Below the pieces are notes generated by a model, which saw only the letters and a list, made by a program, of their open reading frames with translations, searched no databases and was not told where the DNA came from. The translations under genes and the position numbers were made by a program. A stretch of 64,000 nt of DNA from Pseudomonas sp. DC1.2 (GTDB lineage: Bacteria; Pseudomonadota; Gammaproteobacteria; Pseudomonadales; Pseudomonadaceae), in the NCBI RefSeq assembly GCF_034351645.1, contig NZ_CP133782.1:1307001-1371000 (forward strand), given 5' to 3'. Below are positions 28,771 to 38,136 of the stretch, piece after piece. Within the stretch, counting starts at the first letter, position 1. Each line of letters opens with the position of its first letter.

Positions 28771-28865
28771 CACAGGGCTGGGCAATTTTGCCCAACCCGT
28801 TGTCTATCTCTCTGCCATCGCTTTTCCGCTGGCCATTGTTGGTCTTTAGGGAGAACTTCGTTCTT

Positions 28866-31271
28866 ATGATTCGCCGTTCGTTGCCTGCTGTATTGACCTT
28901 GTTGTTCGCAACGCCCCTGTTGGCCGCTCCCGCAGGGCAGCAGACGCTGTTCAACTTTGTACGCCCCGCCGACGTGGTTCAGGTGGTGACCCAGGACACC
29001 AGTTTGCCGCAATCCAATGCCGAACAAACGGCCGAAGGCGAAGTGCTACGCCGTGTTACGTTCAACCCTGTAGCCCAGCCGACTTTGCGCTTGACCCCGC
29101 AAACCGGCGTCTGGGACTGGTCGCAGTCGGGCGTCATGACCCTGCGTGTCCAGAGCGCGATGAGCTGGGCCGTCACCCTGTATGTGAAAATCCAGAGCAG
29201 CGATGGCAAGACCCTGGCCAGCCGCGTCGATCTGCCGGCGGGTCCTGCGCAAACCTTGCTGGTGCCGTTGATTGCCTCGTCGCCGTTGCGCCTGGGGATG
29301 AAAGCCGGGCCGCCGATGCCGATGATGTTTGACGGTCAGCGCGTATTACTGACCAGCAGCGCCGGTGAACTGGACCGCAGTCAAGTGGTGTCGGTGACCC
29401 TGTCGATGGATCAGCCGAAAGTCGCCCAGCATATCTTGCTGGAGCGCTTCGGCGTGCAAGACGGCGAGGCTGTGACCCAAGCAGCATATGGCGCTCTTGT
29501 GGACGCTTACGGTCAATCGACCCGGGCCAAATGGCCAGAGAAAATCAGCAGCGACGAACAACTCAAAGCCGCCGCCGCCAAAGAGCAGCAACAGTTGAAA
29601 ATCTGGCTGGCGGAGCGCGAGAAATCGTCTCTGGACACATTTGGTGGTTGGAATAAAGGCCCGGCCTTCAAGGCCAGCGGCTTCTTCCGCACCGAGAAAC
29701 GCGACGGTCGCTGGTACCTGGTGACGCCCGAAGGTCATCCGTTTTATTCGTTAGGCGTGAACACCGTCGCCCCTGACGTCAACCAGACCTACATCGCCGG
29801 TCGCGAATGGATGTTCGACGCGCTGCCAAAACCCGGCGAGCCGCTGGCCAGCCACTATGGCGAGGGCGACAACCGCAGCGGTAATGGGGCCGATCAGGGC
29901 CGTGGCTACAACGCCGGTCGCTGGTACGACTTTTACGGCGCCAACTTGCAACGCCTCAATGGCCAGCCTTGTGTGGCTGGCAGTGAAACCAAGGCCGGCG
30001 TCGCCGAAGCCGCAAAAGCGGATGCACAAACCGTCGAACAACCGGCCGCCGCGCCATGCAATCCTGAGGCTGTCGACGAAAAGCGCTGGGCCATTCATAC
30101 CCTGGATCGCCTGCAAGCCTGGGGTTTCAACACCCTCGGTAACTGGAGTGCTCCAGTGCTGGGCAACGCGGACCGAGTGCCTTACACCTTGCCGCTGTCG
30201 ATCGTCGGCGATTACGCGAGCATCAGCACCGGTTCGGACTGGTGGGGTGGCATGCCTGACCCGTTCGATCCGCGGTTTGCCATGGCCACTGAACGTGCCG
30301 TGGCCATCGCGGCTCGGGATCACCGCGACGATCCATGGTTGATCGGTTACTTCGCCGACAACGAATTGGCCTGGGCCGGGCCTGGCGATGACCCGAAGTC
30401 TCGCTATGCGCTGGCGTATGGCACCTTGAAAATGACGACGGACGTGCCGGCCAAACGTGCATTCCTCAAGCAACTGCGTGACAAGTACCGCAACCAGGCG
30501 GGGCTCTCGAAAGCCTGGGGTATCGACTTGCCTGCGTGGGAGCTGATGGAAGACCCGGGCTTTGTACCGCCGCTGCCAAGTGCTGAGCACCCGGAAATCG
30601 AGGCTGACTTCAAATATTTCCAGAAGGTCTTCGCCGACACCTATTTCAAGACCCTCTCCGACTCACTCAAATGGCATGCGCCGAACCAGTTGTTGCTGGG
30701 CGGCCGGTTTGCAACCAGCACCCCGGAAGCCGTTGAGTCCTGCGCGCGCTTTTGCGACGTATTGAGCTTCAACATGTACACCCTGCAACCTCAGGATGGT
30801 TACGACTTTGCGGCATTGCGCAGCCTGGACAAGCCGGTGCTGATCACTGAGTTCAACTTCGGTTCGGCTGACCGTGGCCCGTTTTGGGGCGGCGTGACGC
30901 AACTGGCCAAGGAAGAAGATCGTGGCCCCGCTTATGCCAATTTCCTCAAACAGGCGATGAGCGAACCCTCGATTGTCGGCGTGCATTGGTTTCAGTACCT
31001 CGATCAACCCGTCACCGGTCGACTGCTGGATGGCGAGAACGGTCACTTTGGTTTGGTGGGTGTGACGGACCTGCCGTTCCAAGGCTTCGTCGACAGCGTG
31101 CGTAAAAGCAACTTGCTGGCCATCGATCAACTCGGCAAAGAGGCCGAGAAGGCCAAGGTCGAGGCGGATAAAGCCGCCCACGACGCGCAGGGTGGCAGAA
31201 AAGGCGATGCCGGCAAAGGCGCGGGGCATGGCAGCGACCATGCCGGTGGGCACTCCGGTAATGGCCACTGA
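28866..31271 (+). CDS. secreted GH50/agarase-like glycoside hydrolase
   Basis: Exported protein of 801 residues with signal peptide MIRRSLPAVLTLLFATPLLAA. An N-terminal beta-sandwich (about 25-215) precedes a TIM-barrel catalytic domain. The likely acid/base is Glu500 in GYFADNELAW and the nucleophile Glu662 in EFNFGSADRG; both match the pattern of GH50 agarases. The tail (about 755-801) is rich in Lys, Ala, then Gly and His. Start choice: AGGGAG about 12 bases upstream. The true substrate is unlikely to be agar in a soil Pseudomonas; a self-made or plant galactan-like polymer is possible, but this is inference. Confidence 0.75.
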   Translation: MIRRSLPAVLTLLFATPLLAAPAGQQTLFNFVRPADVVQVVTQDTSLPQSNAEQTAEGEVLRRVTFNPVAQPTLRLTPQTGVWDWSQSGVMTLRVQSAMSWAVTLYVKIQSSDGKTLASRVDLPAGPAQTLLVPLIASSPLRLGMKAGPPMPMMFDGQRVLLTSSAGELDRSQVVSVTLSMDQPKVAQHILLERFGVQDGEAVTQAAYGALVDAYGQSTRAKWPEKISSDEQLKAAAAKEQQQLKIWLAEREKSSLDTFGGWNKGPAFKASGFFRTEKRDGRWYLVTPEGHPFYSLGVNTVAPDVNQTYIAGREWMFDALPKPGEPLASHYGEGDNRSGNGADQGRGYNAGRWYDFYGANLQRLNGQPCVAGSETKAGVAEAAKADAQTVEQPAAAPCNPEAVDEKRWAIHTLDRLQAWGFNTLGNWSAPVLGNADRVPYTLPLSIVGDYASISTGSDWWGGMPDPFDPRFAMATERAVAIAARDHRDDPWLIGYFADNELAWAGPGDDPKSRYALAYGTLKMTTDVPAKRAFLKQLRDKYRNQAGLSKAWGIDLPAWELMEDPGFVPPLPSAEHPEIEADFKYFQKVFADTYFKTLSDSLKWHAPNQLLLGGRFATSTPEAVESCARFCDVLSFNMYTLQPQDGYDFAALRSLDKPVLITEFNFGSADRGPFWGGVTQLAKEEDRGPAYANFLKQAMSEPSIVGVHWFQYLDQPVTGRLLDGENGHFGLVGVTDLPFQGFVDSVRKSNLLAIDQLGKEAEKAKVEADKAAHDAQGGRKGDAGKGAGHGSDHAGGHSGNGH

Positions 31272-31421
31272 TCGCCGCTTAACCCGCGGCGTGAGCTTGT
31301 TACACAACGGTTCTGATCAATTCATTAGGCGACCGCCCGGCACGGCCCTGTTCCCAAAACCCTCAAGGGCTGGAACAATGCGTGCCGAGGTGTAGCGCGT
31401 TAATTCAGGGGGGCATTGCGG

Positions 31422-32566
31422 GTGCAGATTCAGGGTCATTACGAGCTTAAGTTCGAAGCCGTGCGCGAAGCCTTTGCCGCCTTGTTCGACGATCCTCAGG
31501 AGCGCGGTGCAGCCTTGTGCATTCAGGTGGGGGGGAAGTGGTGCTTGATCTCTGGGCCGGCACCGCCGACAAGGATGGCACCGAGGCCTGGCACAGCGAC
31601 ACGATCGCTAACCTGTTCTCCTGTACCAAGACGTTCACTGCGGTGACGGCTTTGCAATTGGTGGCCGAAGGCAAGCTGCAACTGGATGTTCCGGTCGCTC
31701 GCTACTGGCCTGAGTTCGCGGCGGCGGGCAAAGAGGCCGTGACCCTGCGCCAATTGCTCTGCCATCAGGCGGGTCTGCCAGCGCTGCGTGAGTTGTTGGC
31801 CCCCGAGGCTCTTTATGACTGGCCCATCATGGTCGAGGCGCTGGCCGCCGAAGCACCTTGGTGGACCCCCGGTGAAGGCCACGGTTACGCGGCCATCACC
31901 TACGGTTGGCTGGTAGGCGAGTTGCTGCGTCGGGCCGATGGTCGCGGACCGGGTGAATCGATTATGGCGCGGGTCGCCAAGCCGTTAGGGCTAGACTTCC
32001 ATGTCGGTCTGGCTGACGAAGAGTTCTATCGCGTGGCGCATATCGCCAGGGGCAAGGGCAACGTCGGCGACGCAGCCGCCCAGCGCTTGCTGCACGTGAT
32101 GATGCGCGAGCCGACGGCCATGACCACTCGGGCGTTTACCAACCCGCCGTCTATCATGACCAGCACCAACAAACCGCAATGGCGGCGGATGCAACAACCG
32201 GCGGCCAACGGCCATGGAAATGCGCGCAGTCTGGCGGGTTTCTATGCCGGATTGCTGGATGGTAGCCTGCTGGAAAGCGACATGCTTGACGAGCTGACCC
32301 GTGAACACAGCGTGGGCGAAGACAAGACTTTATTGACCCAGACCCGTTTCGGCCTGGGTTGCATGCTCGATCAACCGGACGTACCGAACGCCACTTTCGG
32401 CCTCGGCCCACGGGCATTCGGTCATCCGGGCGCTGGCGGTTCCATCGGTTTTGCTGATCCGGAACATGATGTTGCTTTTGGTTTTGTGACAAATACCCTT
32501 GGACCCTACGTCTTGATGGATCCGCGCGCGCAATCGCTGGTGCGGGTTCTTGCTACCTGTTTGTAA
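31422..32566 (+). pseudogene. serine hydrolase (beta-lactamase/EstB family), frameshifted
   Basis: Reads as one serine beta-lactamase-like gene split by a single-base shift. The first frame starts at GTG 31422 (VQIQGHYELKFEAV...) and covers about 38 codons to a run of seven G (31528-31534). The rest continues in another frame (EVVLDLWAGTADKDG to the stop at 32566). Adding one G would restore Val-Gly-Gly-Glu. The body has the catalytic SxxK motif in FSCTKTF, and complete family length (about 381 residues) if repaired. It may be a real mutation, a phase-variable tract, or a sequencing error. A GTG at 31517 could give a shortened product. Confidence 0.8.
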
Positions 32567-32680
32567 AGATTTTCAGAAATTTCCTACGCGGGAATTCCGT
32601 AACTTTTTTGGATTCAAAGCGTCTGTTTAGGCGGCCTGATGTGGGCCTGATTGTTCATTACTTCATTTTGTGGAACTCCA

Positions 32681-33883
32681 ATGTCATACAACAAAACCCT
32701 CGCTTTGGCAGTGTGCTTCGCTATCACAGGTTGTGCACAGACTCCGCAAAATGACGCCGAAGGCAGCCGCTGGTGGCAGTTCGGCTCTTCCGACAAAGTG
32801 GCGACCAAAGATTCTGTTGCTGCGCCTTCTACGGCACCTGCCGCTGCCGCTGCCGCTGCTCCCGCCCCGGCCCAGTTGAAACCTGCCGCGACCGCGCCGG
32901 TTGCTGCCAGCGAAGGCGCGACTCATTGGTACTGGCCGTTCGGTTCTGATGCCGCGGCCAACAAGGTGGCTGCAACGCCGGACGGCAAATCTGCCGTAAC
33001 GCCTGCCGCAGCCGCCAAACCGGACGTCAAACCTGCCGCCCAGCCGACTACAGTCGCCAAGGCCGACGCCGACGCGGGTGCCAAATGGTGGTGGCCGTTC
33101 GGCGCCAAGGACCAGAGCGCTGCCAAGGACCAGAGCGCGGCCAAGGTTGTACCGATGCCGGACCCGAAAATCACCCAAGCCTGGCTTGACGACTATGAGC
33201 CGCGTCTGCGTGAAGCGATCAAGGACAGCAACCTGAAACTTGAGCGCCGCGAAAACGTGCTGGTGGTGACGGCCCCGGTGGATGGCTCGTTCAACCCTAA
33301 ACGTCCGAACATGCTGCTGCCGGCCACCCTGGGTCCTTTCACCCGCGTTGCGAAAGTCCTTGAAGTCGATCCAAAGACCTCAGTGCTGATTCTTGGTCAT
33401 GGCGATACCCAGGTCGTCGGTCCGGAAAACCAGAAACTGAGCCAGGAACGCGCCCAGTCGGTCGCGGCGATCTTCCGTCTCAGCGGTTTGCAGCATGATC
33501 GCTTGATACTGCGTGGCATGGGCGGCGAGAACCCGCGTGCAGCCAATGACAGCGCTGAAGGCCGCGCCTTGAACCGTCGCGTGGAACTGCTGGTTACTCC
33601 TCAAAACACCATGCTGGCGTTGCTGAGCAAGTACAGCGTGCCGTCTCAGGCCCCAGTAACCATGGTGGCGGTCCAGGACGTCAAGCCCGCGGCGAAACCT
33701 GCGCCAGTCTCCAAGAAAGCGGCTGCTTCCAGCACTAAAAAAGCAGCGGCAAAAAAACCTGCTGCCAAGGCTCCAGCCAAGAAAGCGCCAGCCAAAGCGG
33801 CAACGCCTGCGAAGAAAGCAGCGCCGGCCAACGCTGATGCTGATACGAAGAAAGTGGCAGCAACGGATGCCGCGAAAAACTGA
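32681..33883 (+). CDS. OmpA-family lipoprotein with Trp-rich repeats and Lys/Ala tail
   Basis: Exported lipoprotein of 400 residues. The start at 32681 gives the signal [17 protein letters not shown]. The N-terminal half has three spaced aromatic units, WWQFG (31), WYWPFG (83) and WWWPFG (136), separated by Ala/Pro/Lys linkers. The last unit is followed by a tandem AKDQSA repeat. An OmpA-type peptidoglycan-binding domain follows ([43 protein letters not shown]; about 205-310). The tail from about 330 is a Lys/Ala/Pro histone-H1-like stretch reminiscent of AlgP. It is upstream of pdxH with a 23-base gap, perhaps cotranscribed. Confidence 0.82.
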   Translation: MSYNKTLALAVCFAITGCAQTPQNDAEGSRWWQFGSSDKVATKDSVAAPSTAPAAAAAAAPAPAQLKPAATAPVAASEGATHWYWPFGSDAAANKVAATPDGKSAVTPAAAAKPDVKPAAQPTTVAKADADAGAKWWWPFGAKDQSAAKDQSAAKVVPMPDPKITQAWLDDYEPRLREAIKDSNLKLERRENVLVVTAPVDGSFNPKRPNMLLPATLGPFTRVAKVLEVDPKTSVLILGHGDTQVVGPENQKLSQERAQSVAAIFRLSGLQHDRLILRGMGGENPRAANDSAEGRALNRRVELLVTPQNTMLALLSKYSVPSQAPVTMVAVQDVKPAAKPAPVSKKAAASSTKKAAAKKPAAKAPAKKAPAKAATPAKKAAPANADADTKKVAATDAAKN

Positions 33884-33906
33884 TCTTCAACCCCAAGGAG
33901 TGCGCC

Positions 33907-34554
33907 ATGACCCAGGCCCTGGCTGATATGCGTCGCGACTACACCCGCGACGGCCTGAGCGAGGCGCAAGCCCCGGCCGAGCCGTTTGCGCTGTTCCACC
34001 AGTGGTTCGCCGATGCGGTGAGCACTGAACAGGCGCCGGTAGAGGCCAACGCCATGACCTTGGCCACTGTTGATCAGGACGGTCGGCCGCACTGCCGGAT
34101 TCTGCTGCTCAAGGGCCTGGACGAGCAGGGATTCACCTTCTTCACCAATTACGAAAGTGCCAAAGGCCAACACCTGGTGGCGAATCCGTTCGCCGCCATG
34201 ACGTTTTTCTGGCCGAGCCTTGAGCGTCAGGTGCGTATTGAAGGTCGTGTGGTGAAGGTTTCGCCGGCGGAGTCTGATGCGTACTATCAGGTCCGGCCTC
34301 TGGGCAGTCGGCTCGGTGCGTGGGCGTCGCCCCAGAGCCGGGTGATCGCCGGCCGTGAAGAACTGGAAAACCTGCTCAAGGCTACCGAGCTGCGTTTCAG
34401 CGACACCCAGCCTGATTGCCCCGAACACTGGGGCGGTTATCGTTTGCTGCCGGAGCGCATCGAGTTTTGGCAAGGCCGCCCGAGCCGTCTGCATGATCGC
34501 CTTAATTACCGGCTGCAAGGTGCCGAGTGGATTCTTGAACGCCTGGCACCCTGA
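33907..34554 (+). CDS. pdxH: pyridoxamine/pyridoxine 5'-phosphate oxidase
   Basis: FMN enzyme of 215 residues that makes pyridoxal 5'-phosphate from PNP or PMP. The N-terminal [12 protein letters not shown], the FMN-binding [19 protein letters not shown] (about 61-79), [14 protein letters not shown] (about 132-145) and C-terminal [10 protein letters not shown]...WILERLAP match the PdxH family throughout. AAGGAG lies 8 bases before ATG. It probably shares transcription with the upstream OmpA lipoprotein gene. Confidence 0.97.
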   Translation: MTQALADMRRDYTRDGLSEAQAPAEPFALFHQWFADAVSTEQAPVEANAMTLATVDQDGRPHCRILLLKGLDEQGFTFFTNYESAKGQHLVANPFAAMTFFWPSLERQVRIEGRVVKVSPAESDAYYQVRPLGSRLGAWASPQSRVIAGREELENLLKATELRFSDTQPDCPEHWGGYRLLPERIEFWQGRPSRLHDRLNYRLQGAEWILERLAP

Positions 34555-34559
34555 GCGGT

Positions 34560-34796
34560 CTACCGGACGATGTAACCTGCCGCGGCGGCTTCAAGCCATT
34601 GCGGCAGGTCACGACGCTTGATTTTCTGTGCTTGAGCGTTCGCCAGTTGCTGAAGCATGAAGGCTTTCTTCGCTTCGTCGCCGCCGGCCAGCGCCAATGC
34701 AAGATCACGGTCCATCCAGCGTTTGATCCGCACGTACAGCCATCCGTGGAAGTACAAACCGGCAACGGTCGTGATCAAAATGATGAAGTAGTCCAT
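34560..34796 (-). CDS. small membrane-anchored hypothetical protein
   Basis: A 78-residue protein. An N-terminal hydrophobic helix (MDYFIILITTVAGLYFHGWL) is followed by a basic, helical cytoplasmic part (YVRIKRWMDRDLAL, KIKRRDLPQWLEAAAAGYIVR). It is convergent with pdxH, with stops 5 bases apart. It looks conserved in Pseudomonas; function unknown. Confidence 0.65.
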   Translation of the reverse strand: MDYFIILITTVAGLYFHGWLYVRIKRWMDRDLALALAGGDEAKKAFMLQQLANAQAQKIKRRDLPQWLEAAAAGYIVR

Positions 34797-34963
34797 GAAA
34801 ATCCTGGTGGTGGCAGCGCAGTTTTTGTCATTTGCCGCTACTGTTCGGTGAGTTCCGAGGCGCCTGTACTGGGCCTGAATGAAAACACTTTTATCCGGGC
34901 GACGCCGTGACAGGTGTCAAGCTGCGGAGTTTAATGATTACTTGTCCTTTGGAGTTTGATGCT

Positions 34964-35428
34964 ATGCGTAAGTCTGTTCTGCTGGTTGCTTCCTTTTCCA
35001 CGATGGCGATGTTGCTCACTGGCTGCCAATCCAGCCTGACCGGTGACTCCTACTCCCGTGACGAAGCGCGTCGCGTGCAGACGATTCGTATGGGCACCAT
35101 CGAATCCCTGCGCCCAGTGAAAATCGAAGGTACCAAGACCCCTATCGGCAGCGTCGCCGGTGCTGTGGTCGGTGGTGTCGGTGGCAGCGCAATCGGCGGC
35201 GGTCGTGGCAGTGTCGTTGCAGCGGTGATTGGTGCCGTGGCGGGTGGTTTTGTCGGTTCAGCCGCTGAAGAAGGCTTGACCCGCACCCAGGGTGTTGAAA
35301 TCACTGTGCGCGAAGACGACGGCAGCATGCGCGCCTATGTGCAGCAGGTTCAGGAGAATGAAGTGTTCCGCGTTGGCGAGCGGGTACGGATTTCCACTGT
35401 TGGTGGTACGAGCCGCGTTTCGCACTAA
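34964..35428 (+). CDS. glycine-zipper outer-membrane lipoprotein (SlyB/Pcp-like)
   Basis: A 154-residue lipoprotein. Start 34964 with GGAG upstream gives the signal MRKSVLLVASFSTMAMLLTGC. A glycine-zipper region (GSVAGAVVGGVGGSAIGGGRG and following, about 62-100) forms two short hydrophobic helices, followed by an SH3-like C-terminal part (VEITVREDDGSMRAYVQQ). SlyB-type proteins stabilise the outer membrane and are common in PhoPQ regulons, but no PhoP box was identified here. It ends in an intrinsic terminator shared with the convergent nhaA. Confidence 0.88.
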   Translation: MRKSVLLVASFSTMAMLLTGCQSSLTGDSYSRDEARRVQTIRMGTIESLRPVKIEGTKTPIGSVAGAVVGGVGGSAIGGGRGSVVAAVIGAVAGGFVGSAAEEGLTRTQGVEITVREDDGSMRAYVQQVQENEVFRVGERVRISTVGGTSRVSH

Positions 35429-35445
35429 ACGCAGGCAGATAAAAG

Positions 35446-35477
35446 AAAACCCCGATCAGGTCACTGGTCGGGGTTTT
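35446..35477. terminator. bidirectional intrinsic terminator
   Basis: An AAAACCCCGA stem pairs with TCGGGGTTTT around an inner CAG/CTG. A-run and T-run flanks let it serve both the SlyB-like gene (+) and nhaA (-), whose stop is 18 bases away. Confidence 0.88.
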
Positions 35478-35494
35478 TTATGTTTATGGTCTGG

Positions 35495-36688
35495 CTAAGC
35501 CGCGGGCAGTCCCTTCTTGCGACTCGCCGCTGCGGTTACCGCGTAACCGATCAGTGCCGCCAGAATTGAACCTGTGAGAATGCCCATGCGATCCATGCCT
35601 GCGTAGTCACTGACGCCGGGCTCAAACGCGAGTGAACCGACAAACAGGCTCATCGTGAAGCCGATGCCGCAGAGGATGGCGACGCCCAGCACCTGCCCCC
35701 AGTTGGCGCCTTGGGGCAGGGCGGCGATGCCGATTTTTACCGCCAGCCAGGTGAGGCCAAAGACGCCGACGGTCTTGCCCAGCAGCAGGCCGACCGCGAT
35801 ACCCATCGGCACGTGGTGGGTGAAGCTTTCCAGGGTCACGCCGCTTAGGGACAGGCCGGCGTTGGCGAAGGCGAACAGCGGCAAGATGCCATAAGCCACC
35901 CAGGGGTGCAGGGCGTGTTCCAGGGTCATCAGCGGCGAGGGCTCAGCATTTTTGGTTCGCAGCGGAATGCAAAAAGCCAGGGTCACGCCGGCCAGTGTCG
36001 CGTGGACACCGCTCTTGAGTACACACACCCACAGGATCATACCGATGATCAGGTAGGGGCCGAGCTTGATGACGCCGAGCCGGTTCATCGCAATCAGCGC
36101 CACGATGCAGGCCCCAGCCAGTGCCAGCGACAAGGTCGAGAGGGTGCCGGAATAGAAAATCGCGATGACGATGATGGCGCCAAGGTCGTCAATGATCGCC
36201 AGGGTCATCAGGAACAGTTTCAGCGACACGGGCACCCGCTTGCCGAGCAAGGCGAGTACGCCGAGGGCGAAGGCGATGTCGGTGGCCATCGGGATGGCCC
36301 AGCCGCCGAGGGCTGCCGGGTTGTCACGGTTCAAGAACCAGTAGACCAATGCCGGCACGACCATGCCGCCAATCGCGGCGGCGCCGGGCAGGACGATCTG
36401 CGAGGGCTTTGACAATTGACCGTCGAGGACTTCGCGTTTCACTTCCAGCCCAATCAGCAGGAAAAACAAGGCCATCAGCCCGTCGTTGATCCACAGCAGC
36501 GCCGGTTTGGCGATTTGCAGCGCGCCAATTTGCGCCACCACCGGCGTGTCGAGAAAGCTGCTGTACAGCCACGACAGCGACGAATTGTTGATAATCAGAG
36601 CCAGGGTGGCAGCGGCGATCAGTAAAAGCCCGCTGGCAGCCTCTAACTGAAAGAAGCGCGTGAAAGTGCTACGCAGAGGCAAGGTCAC
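35495..36688 (-). CDS. nhaA: Na+/H+ antiporter NhaA
   Basis: Inner-membrane electrogenic antiporter of 397 residues. About twelve hydrophobic helices can be drawn. The ion-site aspartates are in [14 protein letters not shown] (about 135-148) and [18 protein letters not shown] (about 164-181), matching Asp133/163/164 of the E. coli protein. The N-terminus ([20 protein letters not shown]) is typical. It is divergent from the cysteine-synthase-like gene across an AT-rich 250-base spacer. Confidence 0.95.
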   Translation of the reverse strand: MTLPLRSTFTRFFQLEAASGLLLIAAATLALIINNSSLSWLYSSFLDTPVVAQIGALQIAKPALLWINDGLMALFFLLIGLEVKREVLDGQLSKPSQIVLPGAAAIGGMVVPALVYWFLNRDNPAALGGWAIPMATDIAFALGVLALLGKRVPVSLKLFLMTLAIIDDLGAIIVIAIFYSGTLSTLSLALAGACIVALIAMNRLGVIKLGPYLIIGMILWVCVLKSGVHATLAGVTLAFCIPLRTKNAEPSPLMTLEHALHPWVAYGILPLFAFANAGLSLSGVTLESFTHHVPMGIAVGLLLGKTVGVFGLTWLAVKIGIAALPQGANWGQVLGVAILCGIGFTMSLFVGSLAFEPGVSDYAGMDRMGILTGSILAALIGYAVTAAASRKKGLPAA

Positions 36689-36941
36689 TCTCCATTAATG
36701 AATTTAAAAGGTGGCACACCCTAACCTGTGTCGTTAGTTGTTAAAACAAAAGTTATATTCTTTTTTGTTATATGCCGTTACAAGGTGGATGGCTGTAATT
36801 CGCCCGCCAGCTATGAGCCTAGCAGTTGACGGGCGTATTTGACGTCAGCTGTACCTGTGCGCGATCCAGGTTTTTTCCTAAGCTTGTGGGCTGAGCCTTT
36901 AAACAAGGCCGACTCTTGCCTGATTCAACGAGATAACCACC

Positions 36942-38036
36942 ATGAGCGACAACCGACAGTGGGCCCGTGAAGCCATTCGGATCATCGAAGCCGACTTCCA
37001 GCGTAGCGCAGATACCCACCTGATTCCGCTGCCGCTGCCAGGGTTGCCGGGTATCGAGTTGTATTTCAAGGATGAGTCCAGCCACCCCACCGGCAGCCTG
37101 AAACATCGGTTGGCCCGCTCGTTGTTCCTCTATGCGCTGTGTAATGGCTGGCTCAAACCCGGCGCACCGGTGATCGAGGCGTCCAGCGGTTCGACGGCAA
37201 TTTCCGAGGCCTACTTCGCAGGTTTGCTGGGTCTACCGTTTATTGCGGTGATGCCTGCGACCACCTCCAAGGAAAAAATCGCGCAGATCGCCTTCTACGG
37301 TGGCAAGAGTCATCTGGTGGACGATCCCACGCAGATCTACGCCGAATCCGAGCGCCTGGCCCGTGAACACGATGGGCATTTCATCGATCAGTTCACCTAT
37401 GCCGAGCGCGCGACTGACTGGCGGGCGAACAACAACATCGCCGAGTCGATCTTCCAGCAGATGCGTTTTGAGCGACACCCTGAGCCGAGCTGGCTGATTT
37501 CCAGTCCCGGCACGGGTGGCACCACCGCGACCCTGGGCCGTTACGTGCGTTATCGCCAGCATTGCACCCGCGTGTTGTGCGCCGATGCCGAGCGTTCGGT
37601 GTTTTTCGAGTACTACCAGACGGGTGACGCCAGCTTGCGACTCGATTGCGGTTCGCGCATTGAAGGCATTGGCCGGCCACGTGTCGAAGCGTCGTTCCTG
37701 CCCAAGGTGATCGATGCGATGGTCAAAGTGCCGGACGCTTTGTCCCTGGCGGCTATGCATTACCTGGCGCAGCGATTGGGTCGGCGGGTTGGCGGGTCGA
37801 GCGGGACCAACCTGATTGGCGCCTTGATGGCGGCTCAGCAGATGGTGGCCGCAGGGGAGTCGGGGTCGATCGTGGCGATTTTGTGTGATGGCGGCGAGCG
37901 TTATGCCACCACCTACTACGATCAGGAGTGGCTCACGGCCCAAGGGTATGAATTGAGTGGTTTGATCGATGCTGTGGCGGCGAGTGTGGAGCGCGGCGCA
38001 GCGCTTCCAGCCACCGTCCTGCGCGCCAACGTCTGA
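36942..38036 (+). CDS. PLP-dependent cysteine synthase-family enzyme
   Basis: Fold-type II PLP enzyme of 364 residues. The PLP lysine is in [14 protein letters not shown] (Lys at about 53) and the substrate loop is [18 protein letters not shown] (about 74-91). The phosphate loop is [16 protein letters not shown] (about 187-202). The N-terminus and the long C-terminal part differ from CysK/CysM and resemble the cysteine desulfhydrase/Cds1-like subgroup, so its direction (cysteine synthesis or breakdown) cannot be decided from sequence. It is monocistronic. Confidence 0.82.
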   Translation: MSDNRQWAREAIRIIEADFQRSADTHLIPLPLPGLPGIELYFKDESSHPTGSLKHRLARSLFLYALCNGWLKPGAPVIEASSGSTAISEAYFAGLLGLPFIAVMPATTSKEKIAQIAFYGGKSHLVDDPTQIYAESERLAREHDGHFIDQFTYAERATDWRANNNIAESIFQQMRFERHPEPSWLISSPGTGGTTATLGRYVRYRQHCTRVLCADAERSVFFEYYQTGDASLRLDCGSRIEGIGRPRVEASFLPKVIDAMVKVPDALSLAAMHYLAQRLGRRVGGSSGTNLIGALMAAQQMVAAGESGSIVAILCDGGERYATTYYDQEWLTAQGYELSGLIDAVAASVERGAALPATVLRANV

Positions 38037-38044
38037 TACACCGA

Positions 38045-38132
38045 AGAGCCGCTGTGGAGCGTGCTCGCGATGGCGGATTTGCATTCAATTGCTCTACCGC
38101 TTTCGCGAGCAAACGCGTTCCCGCAGGGGATT
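38045..38132. repeat. degenerate REP pair (REPIN-like)
   Basis: CTGTGGAGCGTGCTCGCGAT (38051-38070) and a reverse-oriented partner CTTTCGCGAGCAAACGCGTT (38099-38118) face each other. They follow the Pseudomonas REP consensus (GTGGGAGCNNGCTCGCGA) with a few changes, in the space between convergent genes. Confidence 0.6.
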
Positions 38133-38136
38133 GGCG

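Noticed and set aside
32821..32890. Ala/Pro codon repeats resembling a microsatellite
   Set aside because: They are codon-level low complexity in the Ala/Pro linker of the OmpA lipoprotein, not a separate repeat element.
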